DNA of 64,000 nt, taken from positions 45,371,196 through 45,435,195 of the forward strand of contig NC_088708.1 in the NCBI RefSeq assembly GCF_963576615.1. The letters run 5' to 3'. Position 1 is the first letter of the stretch. Each line of letters opens with the position of its first letter. Position numbers and translations under genes: made by a program. This DNA comes from Watersipora subatra (lineage: Eukaryota; Bryozoa; Gymnolaemata; Cheilostomatida; Watersiporidae). The notes under the pieces are model-generated. The model was not told where the DNA came from, did not search any database, and saw only the letters and a program-made list of their open reading frames with translations. Shown one piece after another: positions 1 through 13,800 of this stretch.

Positions 1-134
1 TTACTACTATGTTTGCAGCTCGTTACAGACAAATTGCGTAACGCGAGTGTAGTTCAAAGAGCACTACGCCAAGCACAAGAATTAACCAAAGGGCACCCGA
101 TAAGGCGCTAGGGTACGCGCACGTGGTAACCTAC

Positions 135-1316
135 CCTTATCTCATTCTCTATGTTGATAAGCCATCCATCCATCGAGTGGTGGACAGCGATGTTGACCAT
201 CTGGTCCACAAATTGTTCTAAGACTGAGATGTCACCGAGGAGGTAAGCACATTTTTCCTGTCCATCCTCCCACTCGGTGATGAATGTACCGAGGACTGGC
301 ACTCCATGCTTGTGGGCAGCATTGATCCAGCACGGCGGAGGAATAGTAATCATATGATGGCTAAAGTACACGAATGTGTCAAGGAGGTGCCAGTGGTAGA
401 ATCTGTAGGCATCATACTTTTCCGAGCCCTGGACGAACCTGGAGAATACAAATCATGAGCGTGAAGTAAAATCCTTGAGATAATATTAGCCCATCGTCAC
501 GCTTGAGCTCTGACATTGCGTTATTGTTATGACAATCAGATGATTCGCATGCCACTAGATTTACACTCTACTACTGAGAGGTGATGAGGCAGAGGCCAAC
601 CTACGCTACGCGGCTGACTCACTCAGCAACAGTAACTTTAAATAGCATGGGTCAGTCATTATCGAAGCTGTGTCAGCTTCGATAATGGCCTACGCCTTAG
701 ACCAATATCGGAGTTAGGAAAGCATCAGGTTGCTAGCGCATTTCCAATAGCTGACCTTTTGTAACTGGCTACTGAATGGTGTAAGGCTTACAATGAAACC
801 TGAGCATTTCTAGTGTTTAACTATTGATTGATGCCAATGAAGCTTACGTAGTTGCATAATATACAGCAATGAAAGTATTGATTTATTTCTTAAGAGCCAT
901 TCATTCCCTCCGGCAGCTGATGCAATTAACGCAACAAGCTAGTGTTCGATATCCCAGGGGCATCGCTCCACAACTTGTCATCGCAGGAGATTGACTAGAT
1001 GGTCTCTAGCCAAAATACAGCAGCATCAAGAACTCCTTACCTTCTATGTGCCATGTCAGAAACTGTTCAAAGATGGCGATTTGACAGGTTTAACAGTGCT
1101 AATGATGCTAGAAAATTTCCAAAATAGAATAGCTAAAGAAATGTTGTATACCTGTCTTCCAGGTAGCCTCCATTCATATCATGACAAGCTAAAGTTTTCG
1201 GTCTGTTCTCCAATCGTTGAGTAGGCTCAAGGGGGGCAACCCCGACAAAGTAGTCATCAGATGGTTGCCATCCAAAGACTTCGTCCAGAGAGTTTATGGG
1301 AGTTGCACAAGGAGAT
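135..1316 (-). CDS. ENGASE: Cytosolic endo-beta-N-acetylglucosaminidase (GH85), partial: two internal exons
   Basis: ENGASE hydrolyses the chitobiose core (GlcNAc-beta-1,4-GlcNAc) of free N-glycans in the cytosol. Two minus-strand exons are visible. Exon A is 1316-1152 (starts with the last base of a codon, ends ..GACAG before GT) and reads ..SLDEVFGWQPSDDYFVG.. and ..RPKTLACHDMNGGYLEDR. Exon B is 438-135 and reads FVQGSEKYDAYRFYHWHLLD, then VYFSHHMITIPP, GVPVLGTFITEWE and DGWLINIEN. The split Arg codon (AG|G) joins the exons in phase. The N-x-E pair in INIEN matches the GH85 catalytic Asn/Glu pair. The intron is 439-1151. The 3' exons lie off the left edge; no first exon was recognised to the right. 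The identification rests on many consecutive family-conserved blocks. The acceptor at 1316/1317 is the least certain boundary. Confidence 0.9.
439..1151 (-). other. Intron between the two ENGASE exons
   Basis: Bounded by GT (minus strand, 1151-1150) and AG (440-439) with a consistent split Arg codon. I see no repeat or gene inside it. A short plus-strand reading frame starting near 991 overlaps the ENGASE exon antisense and has no recognisable similarity. Confidence 0.7.
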
Positions 1317-4300
1317 CTCGCATCAGCAGTGTTATGTAGCATCTTGGTATCTATTTGTCATACGATGCCAAGCAATATGCATTGAAATATCTCAACTCTC
1401 TGCTATCAGTGTTGTCAGCCAAACCTAAAAAAGAGAATTATTAGCGTGAATCGCTGCCATAGAGCACCTAGCCCTCCCACCCCGTTACGCTACCCTTCCT
1501 AGCTAAGACGTTAGCGTTACCTACCACATACCTACCGTACCATAAATCAGGTTAGCCATAGCTTAGTTTGCAGAATCTTTGGAAAACACGGTCATTGATG
1601 ACAGGCATCCGCAACAAATCAGCGGCAAATAAGTCCAAATCGATGAGATGATTAAACTGGTGCATTGCACACTTGTACAATTCCTGCAATTAGGGGATAG
1701 AAAATCATTTCGTGCTTACCACCTACTGGGTGGTTGGTCGTGGACGTTCCACTCTGGGGCAAATCCGTTTGGATTCCATCAAGCTAGTGCTAAGTCAGCG
1801 AAAGCCACACACAGCTTTAGTGATTAATCAAGCCGTGATAAGTCTACTAAAGTATATTTCGTTGGTGTTCAACTTACCTCTAATGGTTGCAGAGTTGGTT
1901 CAGCTTGTTGCTTGTATTTCAGTGCTGCGAACGCTTTGTTCCTTTATCTAGAGTATCGGAGAGTTCGTACTAAAAGATGATTATAACAATGGTCTTTCGC
2001 GCTCCTTCGGTATCAAACGGAATGACATCGGTTTGTTATGAATCGTTTATATACGTACACGATTGACCAATCACGAACACCGCACCGCATGACACCATCT
2101 CTCGCGCTTGGGAAATCACCCGACTAACAGCTGTTGAACTCCGAGAATTGCTTGGTCACGCTCAGCTGAGCGTGAGCCGTAACAAGTTGTAGATGAACGA
2201 GTTTCTTTAAGAATAACACTTTGCTATTTACTTCGTAAAAGATTGCGCAATACGGTTAGCACAATTATTTAACTTTTATGCCAATGAGTTGCATAAGTGA
2301 ACTAGTCACAGTGCAAAATAACAGTTAGACCACCCTAGTAAAAATATCCTATTGCAATCTTAACACGGTCATTGCTTGTGGGTGTGTACGGCTATGAGCA
2401 CTTCAATGAGAATGCTTATAGATGGGTTTGTTTAGAGCTTTGCAGGTTGCGTAAAAGCTAAATCTAGTGCATCTAATGCTAAGTCAACCACAAGTTCTGA
2501 TCATGCCTTACATAAACTAGGAGAAAGTTTTGGGTTTACTGCGCTTAAATTAATTTAACAGAAACCATTCATTTGGACAGCAGATTGGTCTGAAGTTTAA
2601 AATGGTTTCAGTTAGAATGTACAAACTGGCCTTGGCTTGAAATAAATTCTTTTTGTCCTACTGATAATATATATACGACCTATATAATATTATATAATGT
2701 TATATAAGACCTATATAATATTATAGGTCTTATATTATGTACTTATATAACCTAAAGCAGACACTTACTAAGTAAACCAATCTAGCAAACACAATTTTAC
2801 CTCATCAATCAACTAACAGCAGTTTTCACACATAATCACTAATGCAATGGCGCATTGAGAGATACTGGATGTTATAATGGGACTATGGGTTTAACCTACA
2901 TCAAATGAAATCAGAGAAAGCCAGAAGTGGTTTTTAAATCGAAAGCAAGTTATTCACATTGAAATATAGATAGACTTCCTCAGAGTAGATTTATGGCAAA
3001 TTTTAGGCATCGCTAACAAAGCGATTCATGCAAAAACATAAATCTGGAAATAATTTAAAAGAAATGGAACATAATAATAATACCGAAATAATCTTCCAAA
3101 ATGTTATTCATACCAACAAGATGATTAAAGCAAAGAAATGTGTTTATACAAATAAATTGAATCCTTTGCTGCCTTTCATTTGCAGAGTTAAGTCCTGACA
3201 CTTTGATCTAGCATAGCATTCCAAAAGTGCATTGGAGCAGAAGCATAACAACTACACGGATAGTAGTCCTCATGCACCATCCATTACAAACCATTCAAGT
3301 TGGTAAAGAGTGTTCAGACAATTAAAAGCATTCAAAAAAGCTTTACCTAAGACTATTTAGGATTTGAAGTAATAACTGGTTCTTCAGCTTAGTCATGCTT
3401 CCAGAATTCAGAATGCTGATTATTATAATTCGTAATAAATGTGAAGGCTGTTTATATGATGATCTGCAAAACAAATGAGATTTTAGTTGGTTTTATGCAC
3501 AGCACTTTAACAATTGCCAATTACATAACAGTTGTCAAACTTATTAAAATTAAATAGCGAAGTTGATAATTTTCTCTAAAACATCATGCAGAGACTGTTG
3601 TGTTTTTTGAATAATATGCTTTTAGATTTGTGCTTCTAAACTTTTGGCTCAATGCGGTAGATAGTTTTGCTTTGACATAGTTTATATAACTAGTACTTTT
3701 AATTATCAAATAGCATTGAACTGACCTTGCACCATGTTTTTATAATACTGTAGTTCTTAATCAACTTGCTATTGTGCAAGCATTGGTAGAGGCGATGTTG
3801 GAAAACGAAACTCCTCACGCTAACTCGGACCAGGGTAACTTTGGTTAGTCGCGCAATAATATAAAACAATGATTGTGTCAAAAAAAACAAATTAGTTTTA
3901 ATTTTTATTGTTGTCTATTTATAGAAATGTTTTGAGAAAATTATTATGGCTACGATTTGTTTTACTATTAATCATTAAATCGTTGATTGATTTGTATTTA
4001 GCGCGCGCGTGAATAAAACTTGCGTAAAAAGTTTACCGCGAATGCTGAAGCTATCCTAAAATCGATTGAGACTACGCAATCCATAAGCGAGAACGCAGGC
4101 AACGACCTCGTTTTAGTTTAAAAACCTAAAACTAGTGTGAAACTAGTACAGCAACCCTTTACTACTAATGTTTTACTAATATTAACGCTATGTCATTCAG
4201 CACTACCAGACTCGCTGTTTTGCTTGCAACTTTTTACCATACTTTGGTCACGACCACGATTTTATGAAATATAAAGATATATTTTGATGAAAAGATAGTA

Positions 4301-6699
4301 CGAGGTGAATTGTTTTGTAGTTTACAAACATACACTTATTAATGCAAGGCTTATAAGCGACTAAATTTACTAAGTGTATCAACTATTTAGCGTGGGACAA
4401 CGAGTGAGCGAAACGGTTCTGCGAGGTTCCTTCGAAGTTAGCGAGGTTCTTCCACAATAACGTGTTTTTTAGCCCACAGATGTTTACAAACTGTTGTGTG
4501 GTTTTGTTGGACATCACACTATTTATTTAAAAAAGCATTTCAAGTTTTATGTGTGGCGTTATCTTTTGTGATTAGTTGAGTAATGAGCCAATTAGTTTAT
4601 TATAAGATAACTAACAAATATTAACCTCGTATATATTGTTATACAAACACTAGATGTATGTAAAATTACTAGACAGAGAAAATAAAAAATCATTATTTTG
4701 AATATTAGTTAAGTCTGCAATTATTGGAGTATTAATGTTGAGATAAATGAGCATTGCTATCAAAATAAAGAACTATAGGAGTGTGCAAAAATTGGATATC
4801 TATTGAAAAAATGCTTCATCTCTCTCAGACATCCTTTAATATGCCAATGGTGGAGCATAAAGTTCAGATCGCATTTGCTTATACACTGCAGAATTTTATT
4901 GTATAATATAACTCTTTTTTGTGTTATGAATATAAAATATATCGGAAGGGCTCAGCTGTCTATGTCCACTTTATCTTAGATTTGCTAATGCTTGAACGCA
5001 ATTATTTACTAGTGTTCATTTTGTAAACAGAATTATTCAAATTATTATGCGAATAAAGTGAGTACCATGTCATGACAGATAAGAATTTCACCCGAAATGT
5101 GTGAACTGACAACAATTATTATTTTCAATTGTCAACATTAATATTGTCAGTATTAAACTTTTTAGTTTGTCATATTTTAGTTGGCGCCACAAAATTATCA
5201 CCAATTAATAGCAAAAATGCTAAATTAAATGCAGTTAATTCTTCAAAGCAAGTATTTTGCCAGCTTTTCACAAAATAACTTGATGTTTTAATTAATGTTA
5301 AAACCGACTTTAGACTTGCCTCACTCATTCTGTATTTTATGTGTTCAACTGATGACAACTACTGATTACTGCTGGCTAGATAATATTTTTAAAAACAGTT
5401 TTTGCAAAAAATCGGAAATATAGACTGTTTTATTTGTTTTAGAGTTAATAAAAATGGCAGGTGGCTCGGCTCGTGTGCTTATTTTGTAATGTTTCAAAAA
5501 GTGTCGGAACAAAAGGAGATCTTCAATATGTATTTTAATATTGGTTTTAACAATGCCCAGCGATAATAAATAGACCTAAATTTTTCAGCCGTGTGTTCTA
5601 AAAAATTTACATGCCATGACAAGCACCCATACTTATTTGTTTGGTAGGGTTTGTTTTAGTGTGCAAAGTTCTACAATATCCTCAAACAAAAAAACGGTTA
5701 AGTCATAATGCATTAAGTTCCTTATGGAAATTGAGTAAAGTCAGCTAGCTATGTAACCCTTAGGTCAGCCGTTCACATTTGTCATTGAGTTTCATTATTG
5801 CTCATGCACCAGATACAATAGTAAAATGTTACATGATAAAATGTTTGGAGTAAAATAAAAATTTCCAAAAATGCTTTTTGCTGTCTCACCTCCTTTAATC
5901 AGTTATGTTAATCAAGCTTCCATTACACAGAATTTTTGCAGTTATATATTGTTATATATTTAGTGGGTATTTTGAAAAAAAGAGGTTTTTCAATGTGCTA
6001 TGACACGAAAAATAAAAAGTTAATTAACATGATCTTCATTTGTGCATATACGGCATACTGTCATTTCATGCTTTTGATGGTGTTACTCATTAACATACAT
6101 CTTGACATATGTAATGAGATGCAAGCAAGACAACATCATATAACTAAAACTGCACATTGCTGCTATAGCCCTTAACACAGTGTTTGATATATTTTGAATT
6201 TTTAGGTAGTTTTTAGCACCAACTTCCTATGAAACTTCAGTAGCATGTACAGACTAAATAGCTTTCTCATTTTTTACTGCTTTTGAAGTAAAAACTTTAG
6301 TTCAACACAATTGCATTAGCATGATTCGTTTGCATTTTTTTCATACAACCAGAGCGTTGAACTTATGCTCAAAATGAAACATTAAAATATAAAGATTCGC
6401 ACTAAGTACTTGAAGTGAGATGCAGCAGTTGTTATACATCATGCAAATAAATTGACATTAGGACATTGGCGGTTACATTAAATGTCTGCTACAAAATTAT
6501 GACAATTTGCTTTTTTCAATTTCACTAAACATGGCAGTTTCTATGTTTGCGTTCATGCTCCAAATCTAAAAGCTGCTTTCTTTTATCGTATTATACCTGT
6601 ATGGGTACCTTTAAAAATTGTTGATTGCCGATCAAATAATTTCAAACCCAATTTTAATGATACGTTGCTTCAATATATGTATGTATAATTAGTAAATAT
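1317..6699. other. Non-coding stretch, no gene recognised
   Basis: AT-rich sequence upstream of the visible ENGASE exons. It may contain undetected 5' exons or the promoter of ENGASE. Short frames here have no family signature. At 2660-2750 there is an AT-rich cluster of overlapping palindromes built on TATAATATTATA and GACCTATATAATATTATAGG-type words. Nothing else stands out. Confidence 0.5.
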
Positions 6700-7125
6700 A
6701 CTTGATGATGACATACCTAGGTAGTTATGATTACGCTGTAGGATGTATCATATATATATAGGGTCATGTGTTAATGACATATACTACCTAGGTGGTTATG
6801 ATTACACTGTAGGATGTATCATATATATATATAGCGTCATATGTTAATGACATACCTAGGTGGTTATGATTACGCTGTAGGATGTATCATATATATATAT
6901 ATAGGGTCATATGTTAATGACATACCCAGATGGTTATGATTACGCTGTAGGATGTATCATATATATATATATATAGGGTCATATGTTAATGACATACCTA
7001 GGTGGTTATGATTACGCTGTAGGATGTATCATATATATATATAGGGTCATATGTTAATGACATACCTAGGTGGTTATGATTACGCTGTAGGATGTATCAT
7101 ATATATAGGGTCATATGTTAAAGCC
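6700..7125. repeat. Tandem array, six units of about 65-70 bp ending in variable (TA)n
   Basis: Six head-to-tail copies of a unit containing GACATACCTAGG, GGTTATGATTACGCTGTAGG, ATGTATCATATATA and GGGTCATATGTTAAT. The units differ mainly in the length of an internal TA run (about 8 to 16 bases) and in occasional single-base changes. The array lies about 1.4 kb upstream of the JMJD6 start codon. It is a minisatellite whose units each carry a microsatellite, so it should be length-polymorphic. Confidence 0.9.
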
Positions 7126-7914
7126 AGACAGTAATCGATTGTAGTAAAAACATAATGATAAAGAACTGTTACCTCATAGATTGGAGAAAATGTTAATTTG
7201 TCCAAAAGGACTAAGGTGCCCCTCAATAAATGCTGCTATTAATTGTGATTACACATAGCATTAAAAGAAGTTCATCATATAAATCTATGTCAAAACTAAA
7301 TGTGAAAACCAGAAATCTATGTAAAAAGAGGTTGAAATGAGGAAAATGAGGTTTTTGTCTTTATTCTGTTTGAGAGGCAGGAATGGAAGTGTAGGCTCAA
7401 CAAGGCCTTCAGAAGCAGACCTGTCGATAGAAATACAGTGTAGTTTCCTAGTTTACAGTGACTTAAAATAGATCAAGTTTATTTCGCCTTCACTTCTATT
7501 TTGATCTTTGGTTTGTATTTAATTTTTTTCATTTTCACCATTAGTTGTTCACTTACAAAATTGATAATTTGAAAAACTGAATGTCTTATGTTAAAAATGA
7601 TGTTGCTTGTAACCAGATATATGCCAGAGTTTTATGGCGTTTGTTGGTAAATTCATGTCAAGGCAGTCATAGGTAGAGGTTTAACTGGAGTAGAACAGAT
7701 GACCAACAAGCATCTGCTAATTCCAACAATACTTTCAACTAAAATGATCTGTAGCTCAACATGCTCGTATGAATATACGTGTATTGTAATTCTATGGAAA
7801 ATATAATCATTGTCCATAGCTAATCTCTAGATAAGCTCAAACCAATATATGATGTTCTATTATAATTATTAACAAATGTACTGTTATTGATCATTCATGT
7901 CTTCTAGAGCAATC

Positions 7915-8030
7915 GAAGGTTGTAAACATATCTATAGTGTTGTAAACGTACCTATAAAGTGTTGTAAACGTACCTATCAAGTGGTGTAAACGTACATGTT
8001 AAGTGTTGGAAACATACCTTTTGTTATTAC
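7915..8030. repeat. Short degenerate tandem repeat, about 22 bp unit, five copies
   Basis: Repeats of GTTGTAAACGTACCTAT-like words (TTGTAAACATATC, TTGTAAACGTACC x3, TTGGAAACATACC). It lies about 0.5 kb upstream of the JMJD6 start. The flanking sequence 7126-7914 and 8031-8317 shows no other recognisable feature. Confidence 0.75.
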
Positions 8031-8317
8031 CAAAATTGATGAATCGCTTATTACAAATTTTATGTTAATTATAACTTAACTATAATAGTTATTTACGTAA
8101 TTGTTCATACAGGTATGATGCACCAACAGCGTGTTGGTTATGTAAACAATGCATGTCAAGATGTGTAGTCACTTCTTGAAACATTTCACCATTCACAAGG
8201 TGGCACTGTAGCAAATATTATGGTTACTCACTGACCATTGTGTAGACCACCCCAGGTTTAATTAACTCCCAGGTTTTAGTTACCGGACAGACATTCCTGC
8301 TTGCTTTCATATGATCC

Positions 8318-8356
8318 TATGATCATCTTATGATCTATGATCATAAGATGATCATA
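8318..8356. repeat. Perfect 18-bp inverted repeat with a 3-base loop
   Basis: Left arm TATGATCATCTTATGATC at 8318-8335 and its exact reverse complement at 8339-8356, separated by TAT. It lies about 180 bases upstream of the JMJD6 ATG, in a position that could be in the 5' leader or the proximal promoter. Confidence 0.9.
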
Positions 8357-8532
8357 TATGTTTTTATTAGCCAGAGTAAAAGCTTGCATTACACTTATGA
8401 CTAAGCTAACCTCTAACACAACTAACCTCAACATAAACCATGCAACATGTTTTTTACAGGGTCACTGCTCTTTCAGAAGTTCTTACTATTCTCTAATACA
8501 AACGACCTACACTTTTGTTTATGCTATAATAG

Positions 8533-10749
8533 ATGGAAAGAAAAACGAGCATTAGGATAAAGGAAGCAAAAGAGAAGGCAAGACCAGGTATTCCACTCCT
8601 TATACCAATATCTGGTAGATATTCATGAGACTATTCTTATATTTGGTAGATTGTGATGTGATTATTCTAATATCTGGTGGATATTGATGAGAAGATTTCA
8701 ATACCTGGTAGATTTTGATGTGATTATTCTAATATTTGGTAGATATTGATGAGGTTATTCCAATATCTGGTAAATATTGATGAGATTATTCCAATATCCG
8801 GTAGATACTGCTGAAATTGGTTTGTTGGCACTGCAGCTGAGTAAGGCTAATGGTTGGTTCATATTTTGTTCAAATTCATGAATTTTGAATAATGGCTATC
8901 GTTCTTTTGTCTTGTAGAATTATGCAAAGAAGGAATTGACGCTGGTTGGCGAAAATTTGGGTTTGCCAAGAATTTTTCACCCAGTGCTAGTGACGTGAGA
9001 GAGACAATAGAGAGACTCGATGGAAACAAAATAAATGCTAAGTTATTCATAAAACAGTACGAGTCAAACTACATCCCTTGTATCATTACCAATCTCATGA
9101 ATGACTGGCCTGCTACAGAAACTTGGACATTGCAGGTTGGTAAACCTTATCCTAAAACTATTTAGAATCTTCATTCTGGTTTTTGCTAGGCATTTAGATA
9201 GTTATTTATAACCTTGTCCAGTATTTGAAATTAGGAAAATGAGCTACACTGTTTTTAGAGTTCACGTATTCTGTGGGCCGTTTTTATTATCGCTACATAT
9301 ATCATTACATTTCATTATTGCTATACATATCAGTACATTTCTGAACGCCTTACTTCGCTGCTACCTAATGTTTCTTGCCATAGTGTGAGCACACCTTCAG
9401 CATACATTAGGTACCAGCGAAGTAAGGCGTTCTAAGGTATGTTCTAATCTATACTTAAGGAGTGCTTACAGTAGATCAAGAAAAGACCATTTCTTGATCT
9501 ACTGTAAGGATTTCCTATAGCAAATGTTGAAAATTACTGAGATTGAGGGGAATCCTGAGAAATGTTGTGGTTGATCGTTTAAAAGTTATAAAATCACTAG
9601 AATTCTGCCATCAGTCTGATGCACAAATAGTAGCATGTGTTGTTACTTTCATTTATTGAGCGTTGCACCCAAAACAGGTTTATGCACACAGTTTGTTCAC
9701 CTGCAATTCTGTTGTATACTCAATTTACATTTTGTCTTTGTATCCTATTTGCTGTAGCCAATTGGCAGTACATATCATATGGAATTCTTAATCACTCATT
9801 CCAGTCAACTCGGAATTATCAATCATCATTTGGAGTGTCGAGCTAAATTTTTGATTTTAGTACGTACGTCAAAATCTGTAAATTGCCAAAAGTGAACACT
9901 AGTTTGAACACAACTCAAGATTGTGTCCCAAGATATTACTTTAGTAGCAATTTATTTAGTTTGAGTCGGAGCCTCAGCGCTTCTAGTTATCCAAAACCTT
10001 GTAGAGGTAGAATATATTTAAACTGAACAAGCAAGATTGTACTATATATATATATATATATAGTGCAATCTTGCTCATATATATTTATATATGAGTAAAA
10101 GCGTAAAATCCGTGCAGAGTGCTCAATGGTAAAATCAGAGCAAGTTAAAATCAATTAAACAGACTATAACTTTAGATAAAACACTTCATTACTAATAGTT
10201 TCATGCTTGGTAAGAGCAATCTTCAGATAAAAAATTATATATACATACTATAATTATATATATAATTATAATCGGAGGAATATATAAAAAATTGTTTCCT
10301 CACCCCGGATACCCCGTATGGGGGGTAAGTTCTGCTCTAACTCGGGTCTCCTACCAGAGACGTGGGAGTTTGAGCACTCGCCTCAAGATCTTAGCTGTTC
10401 CCAATAGCGCACTTTTCTGCAACACACCTGAGTTGATTGTTGTTGGTATTTGGGCAAGCCACATTTTATGCGCCGGTGTTATTGCGCCTAGTGCCCCAAT
10501 GACTACTGGGATTACAGTTGTTCTTACATTCCAGCATTTTTCAATTTCTTCTCCAAGAGGGAGATATTTCTCTACCTTTTCTTTTTCTTTGCTGGCTATA
10601 TTGTAGTCATTGGGTACTGCTATATCTATTATAGTAGCTCTCTTGTTCTCCTTGTCTACCACGACTATATCTGGTTGGTTTGCTAGGACATGCTTGTCAG
10701 TTTGGATGTAGAAGTCCCAGAGGATCTTAGCGAGGTCATTTTCATTGAC

Positions 10750-10833
<84 letters not shown>

Positions 10834-13800
10834 CCCCCGAGCTGATACTACGCCACACCAAACAAGTGTATTAGTTTTCAGATTCAACTGCCCTTCCTTT
10901 TGGAAATACGAACAGACTCATTGGTAGAAACCAAGGTTTGAGCGCATGCCAACAGACTGATGAACTAGATGCTGACTAGACTAATACTAGAAATAGATTA
11001 AAAGCTTGTTTAAAGAGCGTTATTAAACTAAAGCTCAACAAGTTATTCATCGGTACTTGATTATTCAACAGGGCAGAAATGAATAGTTATGTATTTATGT
11101 AAAACAGTTGAAATCATCAGATTTATCAGTGAGGAAATAGTTGTGAGTCAATGATACTATATTCATACCTTCAAAGTTGCGGAGAGGATGTTCAAAGCAG
11201 CTAAACATAGCATCTATCGCTACTGACTGACTTTTATATCTGTCTTAGTTTAAACTTACCCAATTTTCTCAGTCTAATATACGCTAGTATTATGATTGCA
11301 TTGAAAATTCATCCATCAAAAGTACTATAATTTCTATAGTTTGAATGGTCAGTCATCTCTACGCTCTGTAGTTAGAAAAGGTCATTTTTGAGTTTCAAAA
11401 AAGCAACAATGATAGGAACCATCTGATATCGCGTGTAAAAGATAGCAGTTATCAGTTTTCTCTCATGCCATAAGCTGAGCTTTATAACTGTCTACCATCA
11501 TTGCTTGTATAAGGAAATTAGTGGTGTTTTCCCCTGAAACACCATAGCACTATTAGTGTTTCAAAATGCCATTGCCTTTGTGAAATGTGACAATCTATTC
11601 GTATTGGTCTTCGCAAGTTCTTTTTTAAATTCCAGGTGTATAAATTGTCAGAGCTAAACCTTTGATGTATTCCCTTAGCTCCCCGACTTACTTCCTTGAC
11701 GCGTGTTCTCAGAAATTAGTGTTAGATTCAAAAGTTGGTTATGAGCAGCAGTAACTCTGTTTAATACAATAACATGTTTGACTAAAATGTGAAAGTGTTT
11801 ATTATTTTGTGTTTTTTTCTCATTTATCATATTATCAACTTTCCAAATGCCTGATAATGAAAGATTTGCTAACCAAATGGCATCAAAATCCTAAGCAAAC
11901 TTAGCTATGACTACTATGAAATACAGTGAAAACATTGTTTGTATCTCATTATTGTTAGAGTACTGCCACTATTAATCATCATTCGGAAATAGTCCTTATT
12001 TTTTACTATTTAATCTCTCACTAGGGTCATAAAAACTCAGGTCTTTAATCCGTTAAAATGAACTTGGCACGAAATTTTAATAGATCTCATCAAAGTATCG
12101 GTATTTTTCTATCATTTGCGATTGTTTTTTATGTTTGAGTTGATTTGACTGCCAGGATGTTAATATGTCTAATAATAATAATAGGATGTTTTAATATTAA
12201 AATCAACAAAACTTGATCGCAGTTAAAGCGCTCATATCAAGCGACAGTGTGATTAGGACGTCTGTAGTTTCAAAGAGGCCGCAACAAAATAGAGACGCGC
12301 AACACTGCAACTTGTATGCAATAGCTGATATCGCCTATGCAACTATAGCAACGCCAGAGACTAGAAGTGATGTCATTTTGGATGTATTTTTCTTCAGAAT
12401 CTGTTTTAATTAAGATTTGTTGATTTTAATCTTGAAACAACCTGGCATTCAGATCGCCTCAAACATGAAAAATAATCGCAAATAATAAAGGTAAAGTTCA
12501 GTAACTTTCTGGTCAAGTCTACTAAAGTTTGGTGCAATATCGTCTCTATTAGTGATATATAAATGATCTAATGGGCTGCTGTTGCTCTGTCTGTGAGGTT
12601 TGTTATAATAAATTCCTATCGTATATGAGTGCTCCAAACGCGGATAACACGTATGCGCCTTTTTATGTTAATCTAAGTGATCTTAATAACCTTTTCTATA
12701 GCACTACCATGTTGTGTACTCTGCAGCTATCGCTGAGTCAATAACTTATAAATACACCTCCAAAACAATAGTGCTGCTGATAACTTGTTAGTGTGGAGGT
12801 TAAAGGAACACAGGGGGTGGCTAGGGCACTGCAACTAGCAGTTCTCTGGCCCTCTAACTTCAGTTATTGAAAATCTCCTGTATCACCCATGACTATGGAT
12901 TAAATATTAGCTTACACAAATTTTTTTGTGGTTTTTATCAAAAAGTGTCAGTATTTTTCTGTAATTCGAGATTTTTTTGATGTTTGAGGCGATCTGATTG
13001 ACAGGATATTTTCAGATTAATATCGATAAAACTTGATCGCGATTAAAATGCTCAGAAGACAAGTACGTGCGAGATGATGTCTTTAGCTGTTATCATTACT
13101 ATAGTTGATATCGGCTATTGCTTGAACCGTTACACGTCTCTATTCTGTCAGTATGTTTGCAATTATAGACATCATAATTGGCGCTTTCGATTGATCTGGA
13201 TTGATTAATCGCCGATCAAGTTTTCTTGGTTCTAATCTTAAAACATCCCGGCAATCAACACCTTAAACATCAAAAACAATCGCCAATGATAGAAAGATGT
13301 TGATACTTTCTAACAAAATCTACAAAGTTTTAGGTGAAGTCGGCTTTAAGTGAGCCTTATAAATACTATATGGATGTTGATACTATCGGAATCATTAGAA
13401 AATCAAGTACTTTATTATTTCTTTTTTCTGGAACTAAAAATCTGATCATTTGGTGAAGATCACAGTATGTAGTATGCGGTTATTGACTAGGCTTGATCAA
13501 CTGCCTTTTAACTTGAAGAGAAATTGTGTACAGTAATCCCTCGCTACCTCGGGGTTCAGCTTGTATGCCTAAAAAATAAAAAATTCAACAAAATTAAAAT
13601 TCATGAATATCTCGCACACTCTGGCCCAGTAAGATCCCTCCGTGAGCATCATTGTGATATTAGTGTCGCGGTTCGCTGTTTCCTTGTTCCGTTTTGTGAA
13701 GCGTAAAGGTGCAAAGTATTTGTGACATCCTTCATCATGCCTTTTAAATGTCCTTGATCCTCATAATCGTTTAATAAACCTAAGAAAAGTTGGAGAATGC

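Noticed and set aside
10745-10927. Plus-strand frame rich in Tyr-Ile
   Set aside because: Translation of the TA microsatellite only.
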